From Tritrichomonas musculus (lineage: Eukaryota > Parabasalia > Tritrichomonadida > Tritrichomonadidae): DNA of 64,000 nt. Under the pieces are notes generated by a model. That model was not told the origin of the DNA, made no database searches, and saw nothing but the letters and a program-made list of their open reading frames with translations. This document shows positions 34,562-44,737 of the stretch, piece after piece. Within the stretch, counting starts at the first letter, position 1. Every line of letters begins with the position of its first letter. The DNA is taken from NCBI GenBank assembly GCA_039105265.1, contig JAPFFF010000006.1:6138001-6202000 (forward strand), in the 5' to 3' direction. Made by a program: the position numbers and the translations under genes.

Positions 34562-35977
34562 ATGACTAAATCAGTAAGAATCTACGATAAAGAATACAAC
34601 TCCTTACTCAATTATCCTTTCAAATCCAAGTATAAATACATTGATAATTACATAAAACCTTTCTTTAAAAGTGATATCAAAACAGAACCATTTATTCCTG
34701 ACTTCAAGTTGAAATCATGCAAAGAATTATCAAAACCAAATTTCTCTAATGAACCAGGTTGTTGGGAAGCAGATTTGATGTTTAGCAAATACTATACTAG
34801 AGATTTGACAAAAGAAAATAAAATATATTTGGTTCTCATCAATACAAATACAAGATACCTAATCGTTGAACCTGTAAAGGATAAAGGAAATATATGGTTT
34901 TCCCTTGAACGAATTATAATAAGATATCCACAATTTCTATTCAAAACTATCAAATGTGATGGAGAACCTGGATTAAAAGTGATGAAAGATAATAGTGTTG
35001 TCATTTGGTTTTCAACAGGAGAAACTACTTTGATATTTGACTTGAAAGCTGTAATTAAAGAAGTAAGGATAAAAGCGTTTGATAAAATATTAAGGAAAAT
35101 CCTCGTGAATCACAAACTGGAAACTCTTAAAAAACTGCTTAAAAAAAGCGACTATTATAAAACTCGTTTCCAAAGGCTACTCAATTTACAATTTGAAGAC
35201 ATCCGGTTTTGGGAAAATACAATAGATTCAATCACCGATTTCTATCCTATAAGATTCATTATTAATGATTCTCCATATGCGTTAGCTCACAAAAATGTTG
35301 ATTCTGTTATAAGAACTCTGAGAAATGCTTTTGGGTTAGATGAGCGAAGATTAAGTGATTATAATTTGATGAGACAAATGGTTGATTACTATAATAACAC
35401 CCCTCATAGTTCTCTTCGATTTAAGAATTTTGATTATGACCCATCAGATTTTTATGACAAAAATCTTGTAAAACCAACGAAGTACATATATTATACCCCA
35501 GCTCAAATGCAAAACAATGTTGATTTGGAGTGGAGATATATCAGGAAAATGCAAATGAAATTGCGGGAAATCAATGATAAACAACGTTTTAAGGGGTTGT
35601 TATCTTATAATAGAGGTAATATTATATTAGTTCATCTCGATAAAAGCAAAACGCAAAAAAAGCATGAGAAGCGTAGAAGAGTATTTAATGAAATTGCTGA
35701 GTTTCTAGAGTATCGTAATGGAAATGTAATCTGCAAGTTATTAAAACCATATCAGACTGTTAAAGACTTCGTCTCGGCCAGCACAAGCGAAGCTTGGGCC
35801 AGCAGAGCTGTCAAAGCTGTCAAAAAAGATGAACCACAAGAAAAGCATAGTAAAGGTAGGAAACGTATGACTGATACTGAAAAAGCTATTATTGAAGTAC
35901 CTATTATATATACGAAATTCATATGTAATTCATTTGGAGACTTAAATGAAGATTACATTAAGTATTTTAACATTTAG
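34562..35977 (+). CDS. Retroviral-like integrase (rve fold)
   Basis: 471 residues. The RNase H-like catalytic core begins near residue 60 with CWEADLMFSKYY. A strand with TIKCDGEPGLKVM and a helix region (LAHKNVDSVIRTLRNAFGLD ... YYNNTPHSSLRF) follow, in the order of Polinton c-integrases. These insert the element into the genome. The C-terminal part (about residues 340-400, GLLSYNRGNIILVHLDKSKT) could be a small DNA- or chromatin-binding barrel. The last 60 residues are Lys-rich. It lies 44 bp after the KilA-N gene and 5 bp before the next, so co-transcription is plausible. Confidence 0.8.
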   Translation: MTKSVRIYDKEYNSLLNYPFKSKYKYIDNYIKPFFKSDIKTEPFIPDFKLKSCKELSKPNFSNEPGCWEADLMFSKYYTRDLTKENKIYLVLINTNTRYLIVEPVKDKGNIWFSLERIIIRYPQFLFKTIKCDGEPGLKVMKDNSVVIWFSTGETTLIFDLKAVIKEVRIKAFDKILRKILVNHKLETLKKLLKKSDYYKTRFQRLLNLQFEDIRFWENTIDSITDFYPIRFIINDSPYALAHKNVDSVIRTLRNAFGLDERRLSDYNLMRQMVDYYNNTPHSSLRFKNFDYDPSDFYDKNLVKPTKYIYYTPAQMQNNVDLEWRYIRKMQMKLREINDKQRFKGLLSYNRGNIILVHLDKSKTQKKHEKRRRVFNEIAEFLEYRNGNVICKLLKPYQTVKDFVSASTSEAWASRAVKAVKKDEPQEKHSKGRKRMTDTEKAIIEVPIIYTKFICNSFGDLNEDYIKYFNI

Positions 35978-35982
35978 TTTCT

Positions 35983-36375
35983 ATGAAAAAAATGCTTATG
36001 AATAATATCAAGAATGTTGCAACAAACAATGTAAAACAACCCATAACAAAACGTTATTTCCACACTCAATCAACAGAATTTACGTTGCCACTTGAATTTG
36101 TATCAAGCAGAAACAAGAAATATATTGTAATTCAATATGTTGGAGCAATTGTAAAAGACTTTTTAGTTGGTGATTTAATGGTGCATTCAGATATAGTTCA
36201 ATTAGATGCCTATTGTGATTCATTCATTATGTTAGCTAATAAGCGTCAAACCAAATATCGAAAATACGAATTCTTCAGTAGTAATAAGAGAGATTACAAG
36301 ATATGGTTTACCGATTTGTATGGCAATTCAATCATACCATCAGCATTTATCATGAGCTGCCTTCTTATTTATTAA
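35983..36375 (+). CDS. Candidate minor capsid (penton-type) protein
   Basis: 130 residues, predicted mostly beta: TEFTLPLEFVSSRNKKYIVI, LVGDLMVHSDIVQLDAYCDS, YKIWFTDLYGN, SAFIMSCLLIY. Short strand-rich proteins beside integrase and capsid genes in Polintons and virophages are often single jelly-roll penton proteins. That is a resemblance of type, not a demonstrated match. It starts 5 bp after the integrase stop. Confidence 0.45.
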   Translation: MKKMLMNNIKNVATNNVKQPITKRYFHTQSTEFTLPLEFVSSRNKKYIVIQYVGAIVKDFLVGDLMVHSDIVQLDAYCDSFIMLANKRQTKYRKYEFFSSNKRDYKIWFTDLYGNSIIPSAFIMSCLLIY

Positions 36376-36432
36376 GCTACAACTTTTCAAGAACAGAGTT
36401 CTTGTTAAGCTATAGCTTTTTTTGAATAAAAA

Positions 36433-37428
36433 ATGAATAACAGCAACCAAAAATCGGTATTCACAGCACTGCAAGAACTTAATTTGCAAGATCCAAATTG
36501 TATCAATATTAATAAGGACCATCAACTGTTTTCATATATCTCTGAAAGAAATAGGAGAGTCTTATTGTATTTAAGTAGTAATTACCATGAATTATTTGTA
36601 CTTATTAATGGTAGTGAAGTAACGTTGGATTTACCTAAAAAAGTGGATTTCAAAGATGAGAGAAATATAAATAATACAAACGATCCTAGTCTATTACGTT
36701 TATTCACAATAACTGTGGATCTTTTTTCTAATTTTGGTAATACAGATATCCAATTTGTTGAAAAATCATTTCCTGACCTAAATAAAACATATATACTATT
36801 GATTGGAGACTATGATTATAGATATGATGTAAAAGAAACAAATAATTTCTGTTATCAACTATCTTCGAGCGTAGACGTTGATTACACAGTTAAGCCAGTA
36901 CCAATAATTATCTTTCTCTGTTTCGAAAAAGAAACATTCATGAGCCAATGGCAGAAAGTTCGATTGCGAAATAAAAATGAAGATGCTGATATTAAAGGTT
37001 TCAAATATGAATTTCAGGATTGGAAATATCATTTTTCAGTATTCAATGTATTCAAATCAAATATCACAAGCCCTATCTTAAAGGTAAATACAAATAATTC
37101 ACATCCTAGGGAGCCTTCCTTATTTAGTGGATATGACCCAAAAGTAAATATTGAATATAATAATGAAAAACTTGATATACCCGATGAAATACGCCCAAAA
37201 AAGGTATTACCATCACCAATAACTGACTTCAAATATTTTTACCAAGAACCTGAAAAATCTAGTATAGCTCGTGATACATCTAAGAATCAAAAGGTTGCAA
37301 GTCCAACAGAAGCTAAAAATGATTTCTTGTCGCAAGCGAAGCTTGGGCCTGCTATGCAGTCACAGGTAAATCCAGGAACAAATAAGGCGCATACAACAAC
37401 ATTCAAATTACCAGGTTCAAAAAAATAA
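36433..37428 (+). CDS. Polinton protein of unknown function, 331 aa
   Basis: The first 220 residues look globular and strand-rich (HELFVLINGSEVTLDLPKKV, VPIIIFLCFEKETFMSQWQK). The last 110 are polar and probably disordered, ending near a Lys/Pro-rich tail. A 17-base sequence containing the hairpin CAAGCGAAGCTTG lies inside its tail (37333-37345) and also in the integrase gene. It faces the minus-strand gene ending at 37463 across 34 bp. A virion protein is possible but unproven. Confidence 0.5.
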   Translation: MNNSNQKSVFTALQELNLQDPNCININKDHQLFSYISERNRRVLLYLSSNYHELFVLINGSEVTLDLPKKVDFKDERNINNTNDPSLLRLFTITVDLFSNFGNTDIQFVEKSFPDLNKTYILLIGDYDYRYDVKETNNFCYQLSSSVDVDYTVKPVPIIIFLCFEKETFMSQWQKVRLRNKNEDADIKGFKYEFQDWKYHFSVFNVFKSNITSPILKVNTNNSHPREPSLFSGYDPKVNIEYNNEKLDIPDEIRPKKVLPSPITDFKYFYQEPEKSSIARDTSKNQKVASPTEAKNDFLSQAKLGPAMQSQVNPGTNKAHTTTFKLPGSKK

Positions 37429-37462
37429 TTTGCAAGGATATAAAGTAGGAATAGTAATTTTT

Positions 37463-38698
37463 TTATGCTTCATCTTCGTCATCATCATTAGTAGAAGGTT
37501 CCTCAATAATTTCAGCTGTAGCTGGCTTTTCAACAGTTCGTGACCTAATATATGATTTATCACCAGCACCTTTATGTGCAGCCTTATATAATCCTTTGAT
37601 TGTGGTGTAATTTCCACCAACTTGTGAATCAATCCAAACATCAATATTTTCACCAAATTTGTCTTGTAATTGCTTCTTTGTTGCTGTACTTACTTTATTT
37701 TCAATTATAGCTTGAGCTAACTGTGTATATTGGTCTTTCTTATCTTCTGTGAATCCAAGACCAGTCTTAAGGATGAGGTCATGTGTTTGCTCCAATATTT
37801 CTTGTAATCCTTTTGATATTTCACCATCACTATTTATTTCTCCATCAACTGGCATAGTCGCTTTAATGCTTTCATTATATTCTTTTTGAATCATAACACC
37901 CAATTCAGCATTTACGGATTTTGGATGTAATTTCTTATATTTAACCCAATCACTCCAATCATTGCGTTCATGGTCTTTCATCACTTTAGATTCATAACGT
38001 GCAATAAATATGGCTGTACATACTTTGAAATAACTAAATAGAGATTTTAATGGTTCCAAATCTTTGTATTCTTCATTAGTAAATATATTGTATAAAACAG
38101 TTTGCCATATTTTTGAAAATATAGAACTCCACAAACCTCTTGCAGTAATTTTGGTACTGATTTTGGGTTTGGATAAACCAACAGATTGATATGAGTTTAT
38201 TACTTTTTCTAATTTCTTATCAATTTCAGGTTTAAACTTACCTTCATTCCATTGTTCTGGAGTGTATTCCCATGTTCGTTTAGCTCCCATAAGATTCTTA
38301 AGCCATACTTCGAATGAATCATTTGTTTTACCAGCAATACGTTCGGTTTGCCATAATTTCTTATAAGGGTCTGCTTTAACAAGACGATATCCATTAATAA
38401 TGACAGGCTTACCACGGGTATCAACAATAACAATATCTTCAACTCTATCACCGTTTAAATCACAAATTGGATTACCGAGAGGGTCTTTAGTGTCATGCCT
38501 AGCTGGTACTAAACGATATAATGGATATCCATTTTTATCAAATCTTTTCTTGCAATAAGCTTCTGCTCCGTCTCTTGTAGCACATTTAGGTGAAAACTTG
38601 ACACGGTAATTACCGTTAATAAGAATATCAAATAATTCCCCTCGATATTTACTAACATCAATACTTTGTTTGTTTTCGAAAATGTACAGGTCGCTCAT
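37463..38698 (-). CDS. Polinton protein of unknown function, 411 aa
   Basis: Residues 30-110 contain a strand-and-loop segment (DLNGDRVEDIVIVDTRGKPV) reminiscent of calcium-binding or structural repeats. A mostly helical middle follows (TARGLWSSIFSKIWQTVLYN), then a short acidic C-terminus (NDDDEDEA). It overlaps the gene upstream on the same strand by four bases (stop and start share 38695-38698), so the two are probably expressed together. No function can be named; a virion role is possible because the pair lies between capsid-side and fibre-like genes. Confidence 0.55.
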   Translation of the reverse strand: MSDLYIFENKQSIDVSKYRGELFDILINGNYRVKFSPKCATRDGAEAYCKKRFDKNGYPLYRLVPARHDTKDPLGNPICDLNGDRVEDIVIVDTRGKPVIINGYRLVKADPYKKLWQTERIAGKTNDSFEVWLKNLMGAKRTWEYTPEQWNEGKFKPEIDKKLEKVINSYQSVGLSKPKISTKITARGLWSSIFSKIWQTVLYNIFTNEEYKDLEPLKSLFSYFKVCTAIFIARYESKVMKDHERNDWSDWVKYKKLHPKSVNAELGVMIQKEYNESIKATMPVDGEINSDGEISKGLQEILEQTHDLILKTGLGFTEDKKDQYTQLAQAIIENKVSTATKKQLQDKFGENIDVWIDSQVGGNYTTIKGLYKAAHKGAGDKSYIRSRTVEKPATAEIIEEPSTNDDDEDEA

Positions 38699-39972
38699 AC
38701 GTTTTTGTGATGCTTCAAATGTTTACCAGCACGTTTACCTGTTGGGACAGACTTCATATATTCATTTAAGAATTCAGCAGCATTTACTTCAGGTCCTCTG
38801 GTTACTTCAATATTTGAGTTCAATAGTTCTGAAAAGTTGGTGTGATCATCTTCAGCTTCAATTGGTTTGTTTCTTCTAAGATATTCTTTGGTTGGTGTGC
38901 TAAAAACACGCTTCGACATTGTTTTATAGTCGGATAAAGATTTGCAAGCAAAGCTTGAGATTGGGTCTTTCTCTTCCTCCGCAGCTTCCTCTTCTATATC
39001 ACTATTCATATTAAAAAATATTTCTCTATCTCCATTTTCATTAAGGTACTTTATTAATTGTTTGAGTTGCTTTTTGTTTTTAGGTTCAGTTGTTTCTTCA
39101 AATATGTTTGTTTCTCTTATTGCATCATGTAATTGTAATGCGATATTCCTAACTCTAACACCGGAGTCATCTTTAGGATTTATAGACCTATTATAGTAAC
39201 CATAAAGGTTTTTAGCAGTAAACTCTTCATTTAATAAGCCAAACCTTTCTAGTTGGTTAGCATCAATTGTAGAAGATTTATTGTAAGCATCTAATAATTG
39301 CTGACCTTCTTGATTAGATTCAGCTAACTTTCTCATTGTTTCAATATTGGTTTGTCTTCTTTGTTTCTCAAATTGCATTAGGTTATTTATGTCATCTGGT
39401 ATCTTATTGTTTTTATGTGAATCTATGTTTTCAACCAATGATACGACAAGTAATTGAATCTTTGTAGTATCTTTTTTATTAAATAACGGATACCTTTTTG
39501 AGTCATCAGCAATACAATAAAATAAGTGTAAAGCATTAATATGATTACTATCAAGTACAACTAAATTACTAAGTGATTCAATGTCTTTATTAATTCTGTT
39601 TCTAAAATAGTGGCCTTCCAAGTCAGGTTCTTCCTCCTCTTCAATTTGTGGAATGGCAGGCTTTTCTTTATTTTTTAGTAAGCCAGATATATCAATAAAG
39701 TAATTCGCTTTTGAATCAAGTATTTTAGCTAATTCATTTTTTTGTCTTTTACTTCCTTTAGGCTTTGCGTTATATTTATCAAGTATATCTTTTAGCTTTT
39801 CTTTCACGTCTTTGATATAGTTACGAGGATTCTTAAGATACTCAATATTATTGTGTATTATTGTTTTTATTTGCTCTGATTTACTATTTTGGAACATGAA
39901 TATGAGCATATCTTGATAATCTTTCTTTTTTACCTCATTCATTATTAATTGTTCATCCACATCTGACGTCAT
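38695..39972 (-). CDS. Polinton protein of unknown function, 425 aa
   Basis: Largely helical and charged, with an acidic patch (EEEEPDLEGHYF near residue 115), a Gln/Asn-rich middle and a basic C-terminal end (KRAGKHLKHHKNV). The start lies only five bases from the divergent start of the fibre-like gene at 39978, so both must use one very compact promoter. A hairpin, CAAGCAAAGCTTG, lies in its coding sequence (38945-38957). No known domain recognised. Confidence 0.55.
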   Translation of the reverse strand: MTSDVDEQLIMNEVKKKDYQDMLIFMFQNSKSEQIKTIIHNNIEYLKNPRNYIKDVKEKLKDILDKYNAKPKGSKRQKNELAKILDSKANYFIDISGLLKNKEKPAIPQIEEEEEPDLEGHYFRNRINKDIESLSNLVVLDSNHINALHLFYCIADDSKRYPLFNKKDTTKIQLLVVSLVENIDSHKNNKIPDDINNLMQFEKQRRQTNIETMRKLAESNQEGQQLLDAYNKSSTIDANQLERFGLLNEEFTAKNLYGYYNRSINPKDDSGVRVRNIALQLHDAIRETNIFEETTEPKNKKQLKQLIKYLNENGDREIFFNMNSDIEEEAAEEEKDPISSFACKSLSDYKTMSKRVFSTPTKEYLRRNKPIEAEDDHTNFSELLNSNIEVTRGPEVNAAEFLNEYMKSVPTGKRAGKHLKHHKNV

Positions 39973-39973
39973 T
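39969..39973 (+). promoter_or_regulatory. Initiator-like TCATT in a 5-bp divergent gap
   Basis: It overlaps the start codon of the minus-strand gene (39970-39972) and precedes the plus-strand ATG at 39978 by four bases. Inferred from the trichomonad consensus. Confidence 0.35.
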
Positions 39974-39977
39974 TATT

Positions 39978-42698
39978 ATGTTCAAAATGTTTACGATAGA
40001 GCAAGCAGGTAGTATCAAAAGGGTAAATACAATAGATGAATTAATAATAGAATACATTAAACAATATACCACTTCATGTGGGTGTAAGTGTAATAACGGA
40101 AATAATTTGGGGTCAAGCTTGAATACTGAGGAATTGAAAGAATTATTGAAACCTTACGCTAAAGCGCAAGACTTACAGTCTTATGCGAAAACAACTGATT
40201 TATTCGATTATTTGAAAACAGAGGAATTCAATAAAGAATTATTAAAGTATGCTAGTAGTGAAGAAATTCAAAACGCTATTAATACATTACGTGATTACGT
40301 TGTTAACAATTTTGCATTATCAACTGACATACCTGATGACTTGATTAATGAAGAATCATTGACGACAAAAATAAATGATGCATTAAAAGGATATGCATTG
40401 AAGAGTGAAATACCAGAATTACTCAAAAATAGTGAGTTGCAATTGAACATAAGAGACCAATTATCAGACGAAATGTTTCAGAAATTGATGGCTGATGATG
40501 TTAAACCATTATCAGCTCAAGCATCAATGTGTTTAACAAGTATGGCGGCTAATGAAGGTCTTCAAGCGGCTTTGGATTCTTGTGCCAGAGAATATGTTTC
40601 AAAAGAAGACCTCCCAAAGATTATTGAGCAAGTGAAAAGCGAAATTCCAGAGATTATTGAGGGACAAACAACTATTCAATTCAAAATCGTCAATAATACA
40701 ATTCTTGATTTGGATTACGACCCATATCATATACTGATTGAACAATATGGGTTGGATATTGTATCATCAGACAGTTACTATACGGCCCATTATGTTCACG
40801 CAGACTATTCGTACAATGACGATGATGATAATCTACCCTCTCAGATACTGCGTATGGAAGGAAGTGATTCTAGTCTTTGGTATCTATATAACTCCCATGA
40901 ATTAATCAATCCAGGAACTGGTGAAACACCTGAAATATTATCATGTTCAATAACCAAAACTATCGAACCAACAGACAAAAACGCTTATTCGGCTAGATAT
41001 GTGTTAAACACTTATGCGTTAAAATCTGATATTCCAGAAATAATTGATAAAAAAATTACTTTCAATCAAGAATTAGAATTAACTTATGATGAAGGTAATA
41101 GTATTAATACTCTTTCGGTTCTTTATACTAATGCAAGTCAATATTTTGAAAAATGGAAACAATATGGAATGTTATTTGATGGATATGATAAGACTGATGA
41201 AAATATTAAATATCAAGGAATATTCACTATATCAAGTATTAATAATAATGATTATATTTTAAATAATGGCGTTCAAAATATAGCATTAACATTAGAAATG
41301 AGTTCAAGTTGTGGAGTTGTTTATGATTTTGATAACCAACATAGAATCAATGTAATAAGTTGCTATATTGCAAATGAAGATTATGATGAAACAAACTTAA
41401 ACAGTGTTGTTAATCTTGCATTTCTCCAAGATAAATATGCATTAAAATCTGATATTCCAGAACCTGTTGATTTAACAGTGTATTATACTAGTGCACAAGC
41501 TGATGAGAAGTATGCTTTGAAGAGTTCATTAAATGAATTATTAACAAACAATATTTATACTTCAGATGATTTAATAAATGATTCACCAAAAACTACTGAT
41601 TTCGATAGATTTTATTATAATGAATTATATGGTATATTCGAAAAAAATGAGAAGTCAATAACTAATCTAGCTTCATTAATATTATCTGGAGTTGTATTTA
41701 AATGTCAAATAACTGATTATTTAACTAAATCAGAATGCGATGCTAAATATGCACTGAAGTCATATGTTGATGATAACTTTGCATTGACAACAGAGTTGGC
41801 CCTTGCTATTGAGCAAGTGAAGTCGAATGCTGTTACGGAAGAACAACTAATAAAAAAATGTGCAATTGATTGCGGTCCATTTACGGAGGGTGCTGATATA
41901 TCAATTCATTATCTAAAAATTATAAATAACGCAATTAAACTGGAATACATAGTTGGTAATTATGCAGAAAGAAATGAAATAAGAATATTATTCTATGATA
42001 CAGCTGCAAATCCCCATAACATAGTAATATTATTATATCAAAGAACTATATATTTTGATAATTTCAAATATTCAGCGTATTATGAAGAAATTCTTGATTT
42101 ATCATCAGGAAGACCACTTACATACAGTGTTCCAATGGCTGAATATAATTGGACAACTACTCAAGAATTATTAGATGCTAGACAAATATATTCAAGACAA
42201 ATCATGGTACCAGCATATTTAGCAAAATTCAAGGCTGCTATTTACGGTACGCAATCAAACACAACAATCACACACTATGCTCCAATCGAGTCATCAATGA
42301 ACTCAATTAATGATTTCGTTATTGGAGCTCCAGTATATATGACTGGTAAGGTTTATAAACATGATGGTGATACGTGGGTATTTTCAACTGTGAATGATAC
42401 TACTGATTGTATTTGCAGTGTCAAAACTACTGGTTCATGGAAAGAATATGTTGGTATTTGTGTTAGAATTGACCAAAAAAATAATTGTATTACCTTCACT
42501 TCCCATGGTGATTATCTTGTAAAAGTTGATGATTCATCTTTTTATGGTATTGGAGATGAAGTATTTATTGATAATGAAGACAATAAATTGAAGATTCTTA
42601 GTGGTGAAACTGCAATAAGATCAAAGATTAAACGTATGACTGTGGGGGTTATCACTGCAATAATAGATGATAAAACGCTTGCTGTATTCAAATCATAG
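39978..42698 (+). CDS. Fibre-like protein with repeated YALKSDIPE motifs
   Basis: 906 residues, the longest Polinton gene here. At least seven spaced copies or variants of YALKSDIPE or KYALKS recur (FALSTDIPDD, GYALKSEIPELL, TYALKSDIPEIID, KYALKSDIPEPVD, KYALKSSLNELL, KYALKSYVDD). Between them lie diverged segments of about 100-150 residues. Such repeats are typical of tail-fibre and receptor-binding proteins of phages, where they form trimeric shafts. The last 150 residues (GAPVYMTGKVYKHDGDTWVF ... FYGIGDEVFIDNEDNK) look like a compact beta domain, perhaps the tip. A surface-attachment role is inferred from this architecture. Confidence 0.6.
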   Translation: MFKMFTIEQAGSIKRVNTIDELIIEYIKQYTTSCGCKCNNGNNLGSSLNTEELKELLKPYAKAQDLQSYAKTTDLFDYLKTEEFNKELLKYASSEEIQNAINTLRDYVVNNFALSTDIPDDLINEESLTTKINDALKGYALKSEIPELLKNSELQLNIRDQLSDEMFQKLMADDVKPLSAQASMCLTSMAANEGLQAALDSCAREYVSKEDLPKIIEQVKSEIPEIIEGQTTIQFKIVNNTILDLDYDPYHILIEQYGLDIVSSDSYYTAHYVHADYSYNDDDDNLPSQILRMEGSDSSLWYLYNSHELINPGTGETPEILSCSITKTIEPTDKNAYSARYVLNTYALKSDIPEIIDKKITFNQELELTYDEGNSINTLSVLYTNASQYFEKWKQYGMLFDGYDKTDENIKYQGIFTISSINNNDYILNNGVQNIALTLEMSSSCGVVYDFDNQHRINVISCYIANEDYDETNLNSVVNLAFLQDKYALKSDIPEPVDLTVYYTSAQADEKYALKSSLNELLTNNIYTSDDLINDSPKTTDFDRFYYNELYGIFEKNEKSITNLASLILSGVVFKCQITDYLTKSECDAKYALKSYVDDNFALTTELALAIEQVKSNAVTEEQLIKKCAIDCGPFTEGADISIHYLKIINNAIKLEYIVGNYAERNEIRILFYDTAANPHNIVILLYQRTIYFDNFKYSAYYEEILDLSSGRPLTYSVPMAEYNWTTTQELLDARQIYSRQIMVPAYLAKFKAAIYGTQSNTTITHYAPIESSMNSINDFVIGAPVYMTGKVYKHDGDTWVFSTVNDTTDCICSVKTTGSWKEYVGICVRIDQKNNCITFTSHGDYLVKVDDSSFYGIGDEVFIDNEDNKLKILSGETAIRSKIKRMTVGVITAIIDDKTLAVFKS

Positions 42699-42721
42699 AT
42701 TTAAATAGAGCATGCGCATAT

Positions 42722-43156
42722 TCAAATACTGAGCATAGTAATTATCTTACAAGACATGTATGCAGAAAGATTAATATTCAATTTATTGTGAACAAGCTTT
42801 TGAAGGAATTCATTTCTTGTAGCAGATGGTTGATCCAAGATGAGTTGTTTATTTTCATTTGCAAATGCTAATACTTTATTACGTTGTTCATCATTGAGAT
42901 TCTTTGATTTATTTAATGGGAATGAACGGTTTGTTCGTCTATGGATGACTTTTCTAGGTTCTGCTACACAGTCACAAGCTTTAGCTTTGGTATTACTTTG
43001 TAATTCAATTGTATGTTCTTCTAACGAATTCTCTTCACCACTTTGTGGTTCACTATTAGACGAACAGTCTTTTTTTTGTTCAGTATGTACCCATAATTTT
43101 AATGTATACAAATCAGCTATTATATCATCGATTTTTCTTATTATTTCGTTTGTCAT
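42722..43156 (-). CDS. Small Polinton protein, 144 aa
   Basis: A helical start (MTNEIIRKIDDIIADLYTLK), an acidic Ser-rich middle, then a basic stretch (RKVIHRRTNRSFPLNKSK) and a helical end. It lies 24 bp from the end of the convergent fibre-like gene and on the same strand as the polymerase remnant, beyond its 3' end. No domain recognised. Confidence 0.45.
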   Translation of the reverse strand: MTNEIIRKIDDIIADLYTLKLWVHTEQKKDCSSNSEPQSGEENSLEEHTIELQSNTKAKACDCVAEPRKVIHRRTNRSFPLNKSKNLNDEQRNKVLAFANENKQLILDQPSATRNEFLQKLVHNKLNINLSAYMSCKIITMLSI

Positions 43157-43382
43157 TTGTTAAGAATAAAAAAATAACTATTTAGTTATAATTAATAAAA
43201 TAATTATTCGCTGTTAAGCCACTAACAAAAGGTGCGCATGATTGATTTGGTAAAACAATCATCTTTGTATGACATCCTGTGAGAGCATTCTTGTTTACCG
43301 TTATTTTACTCATTTTATTGTTTTGCATCTGAAGATTTATATTCTTACCAAGCTTAATTGATTGATTATCAATAATAGATTT

Positions 43383-44737
43383 TTAATCGGAAGACACAAT
43401 ATGATTCTTCTTTAAAGATACACCTTTTAGTTTGAGTGATTTGGTTTGCCCATTACTGTTAAATATAGTATAACATTTAGGTGCAAGAGCTATCATGTTT
43501 TCACCATATTTTTCAATGGCACATCCCAATATCTTTTTTTCGTCTTGAATAGTGTTGATTGATGGGTTAGGCATGAATTTATATACATTCTTGTCGTAGA
43601 ACTCTTTGTTTTTAATAACGTAATCAAATAATTGTTCAGGGCCTTCATTTGGGTTCCCAGCAACTGCAAAATATGCTGAATCAGTATCACCCTCTATAAA
43701 ATGTAGTCTATCCATATCAAAACAATTATTCATAAAATCGTAATAAAATGTGAGATACCAAAACTTTGCGTTATCAAGAGTCCACAATGATTCTTGAATG
43801 CATGTATTGCAATGATATGATTTGGGTGATTGTTGAATTAAAAATGTATTATCACTTAATTGTGCTCCACCCATATAAGTTTGAGAGATGATATATTGAT
43901 AAGCTTTATTTACATCACATATCTTGACTTTACTGAATTTCTCAGAGTTCATCCCATCATATCCATATGAACCGTTCATAGATATTTATAAAATTTCTCG
44001 TTGCCTTTACTAACACCACTAATGATATCCTGACGTTTTTGCATAAAAGTGCTAACAAATTCATTAATTTCTGTATGAGCTTCATATTGTGAAACAGATT
44101 TAACATCATCAATAATCAATCCGTGGTCTAACAGAAACCAGAGATAATAATTTGAGAAAATCATGTATTCATCATGAGTATCAAGAAGCATTGTAAGCTT
44201 GCGTTCTTCCATATCTGTAGAAGTTAATTTATTTGTTTTCATGTAATTGTACATATAAGTGCCAATTGTTGATTCATCGTTTTTGATATTGATATTGCGA
44301 AACACAGGAGGTAAATTGATAAAATAGTTTATTTTAGAGGTGGGACATTTTAGTTTAACTTCAGCGTAGAACAAATATGATGGTTTATTTGAGAATCTTG
44401 ATGAGTTTGTTATGATATCGAGGCATCTCTTTTTTGAAGCTTTATCTTTAACATCAATTCGTCTAATAAATGCTCCAGGCATATACATTATACCTCCATG
44501 ATACTTATTAAATTCATGTTTACAAGATGAGAATGATGATGGATACAAAGAATTAAAATCGATACCAACAACATGAGATTGAACATTAGAAGTATCATAT
44601 GACAAAACTCCTTTATTGTCAATATAGCGAAATTTATTAATATGAGTCTCATCTTTAATGTTTACTCGATGCATTACATTAGAGAGTCCTCCTGTGTAAG
44701 GATACCTCCAATGCAAGTTCCTCCATTTTTCCGACAC
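43383..44737 (-). pseudogene. DNA polymerase B remnant, palm and fingers part
   Basis: This part carries the polymerase-core motifs of family B: VVGIDFNSLYPSS (motif A), MNGSYGYDG in the fingers/motif B region and FIEGDTDSAYFAV (motif C, DTDS). Polintons use a protein-primed family B enzyme to copy their DNA. The gene is broken by the transposon at 44697-50160 and about two other breaks; the rest lies at 50158-53256. Confidence 0.85.

Noticed and set aside
28658-43156. Adenovirus-type maturation protease in the Polinton
   Set aside because: None of the unassigned genes shows a convincing His-Asp/Glu-Cys arrangement, so I did not assign one.
42840-43163. Plus-strand frame opposite the 144-residue Polinton gene
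   Set aside because: It is the antisense shadow of a frame with better composition and context.
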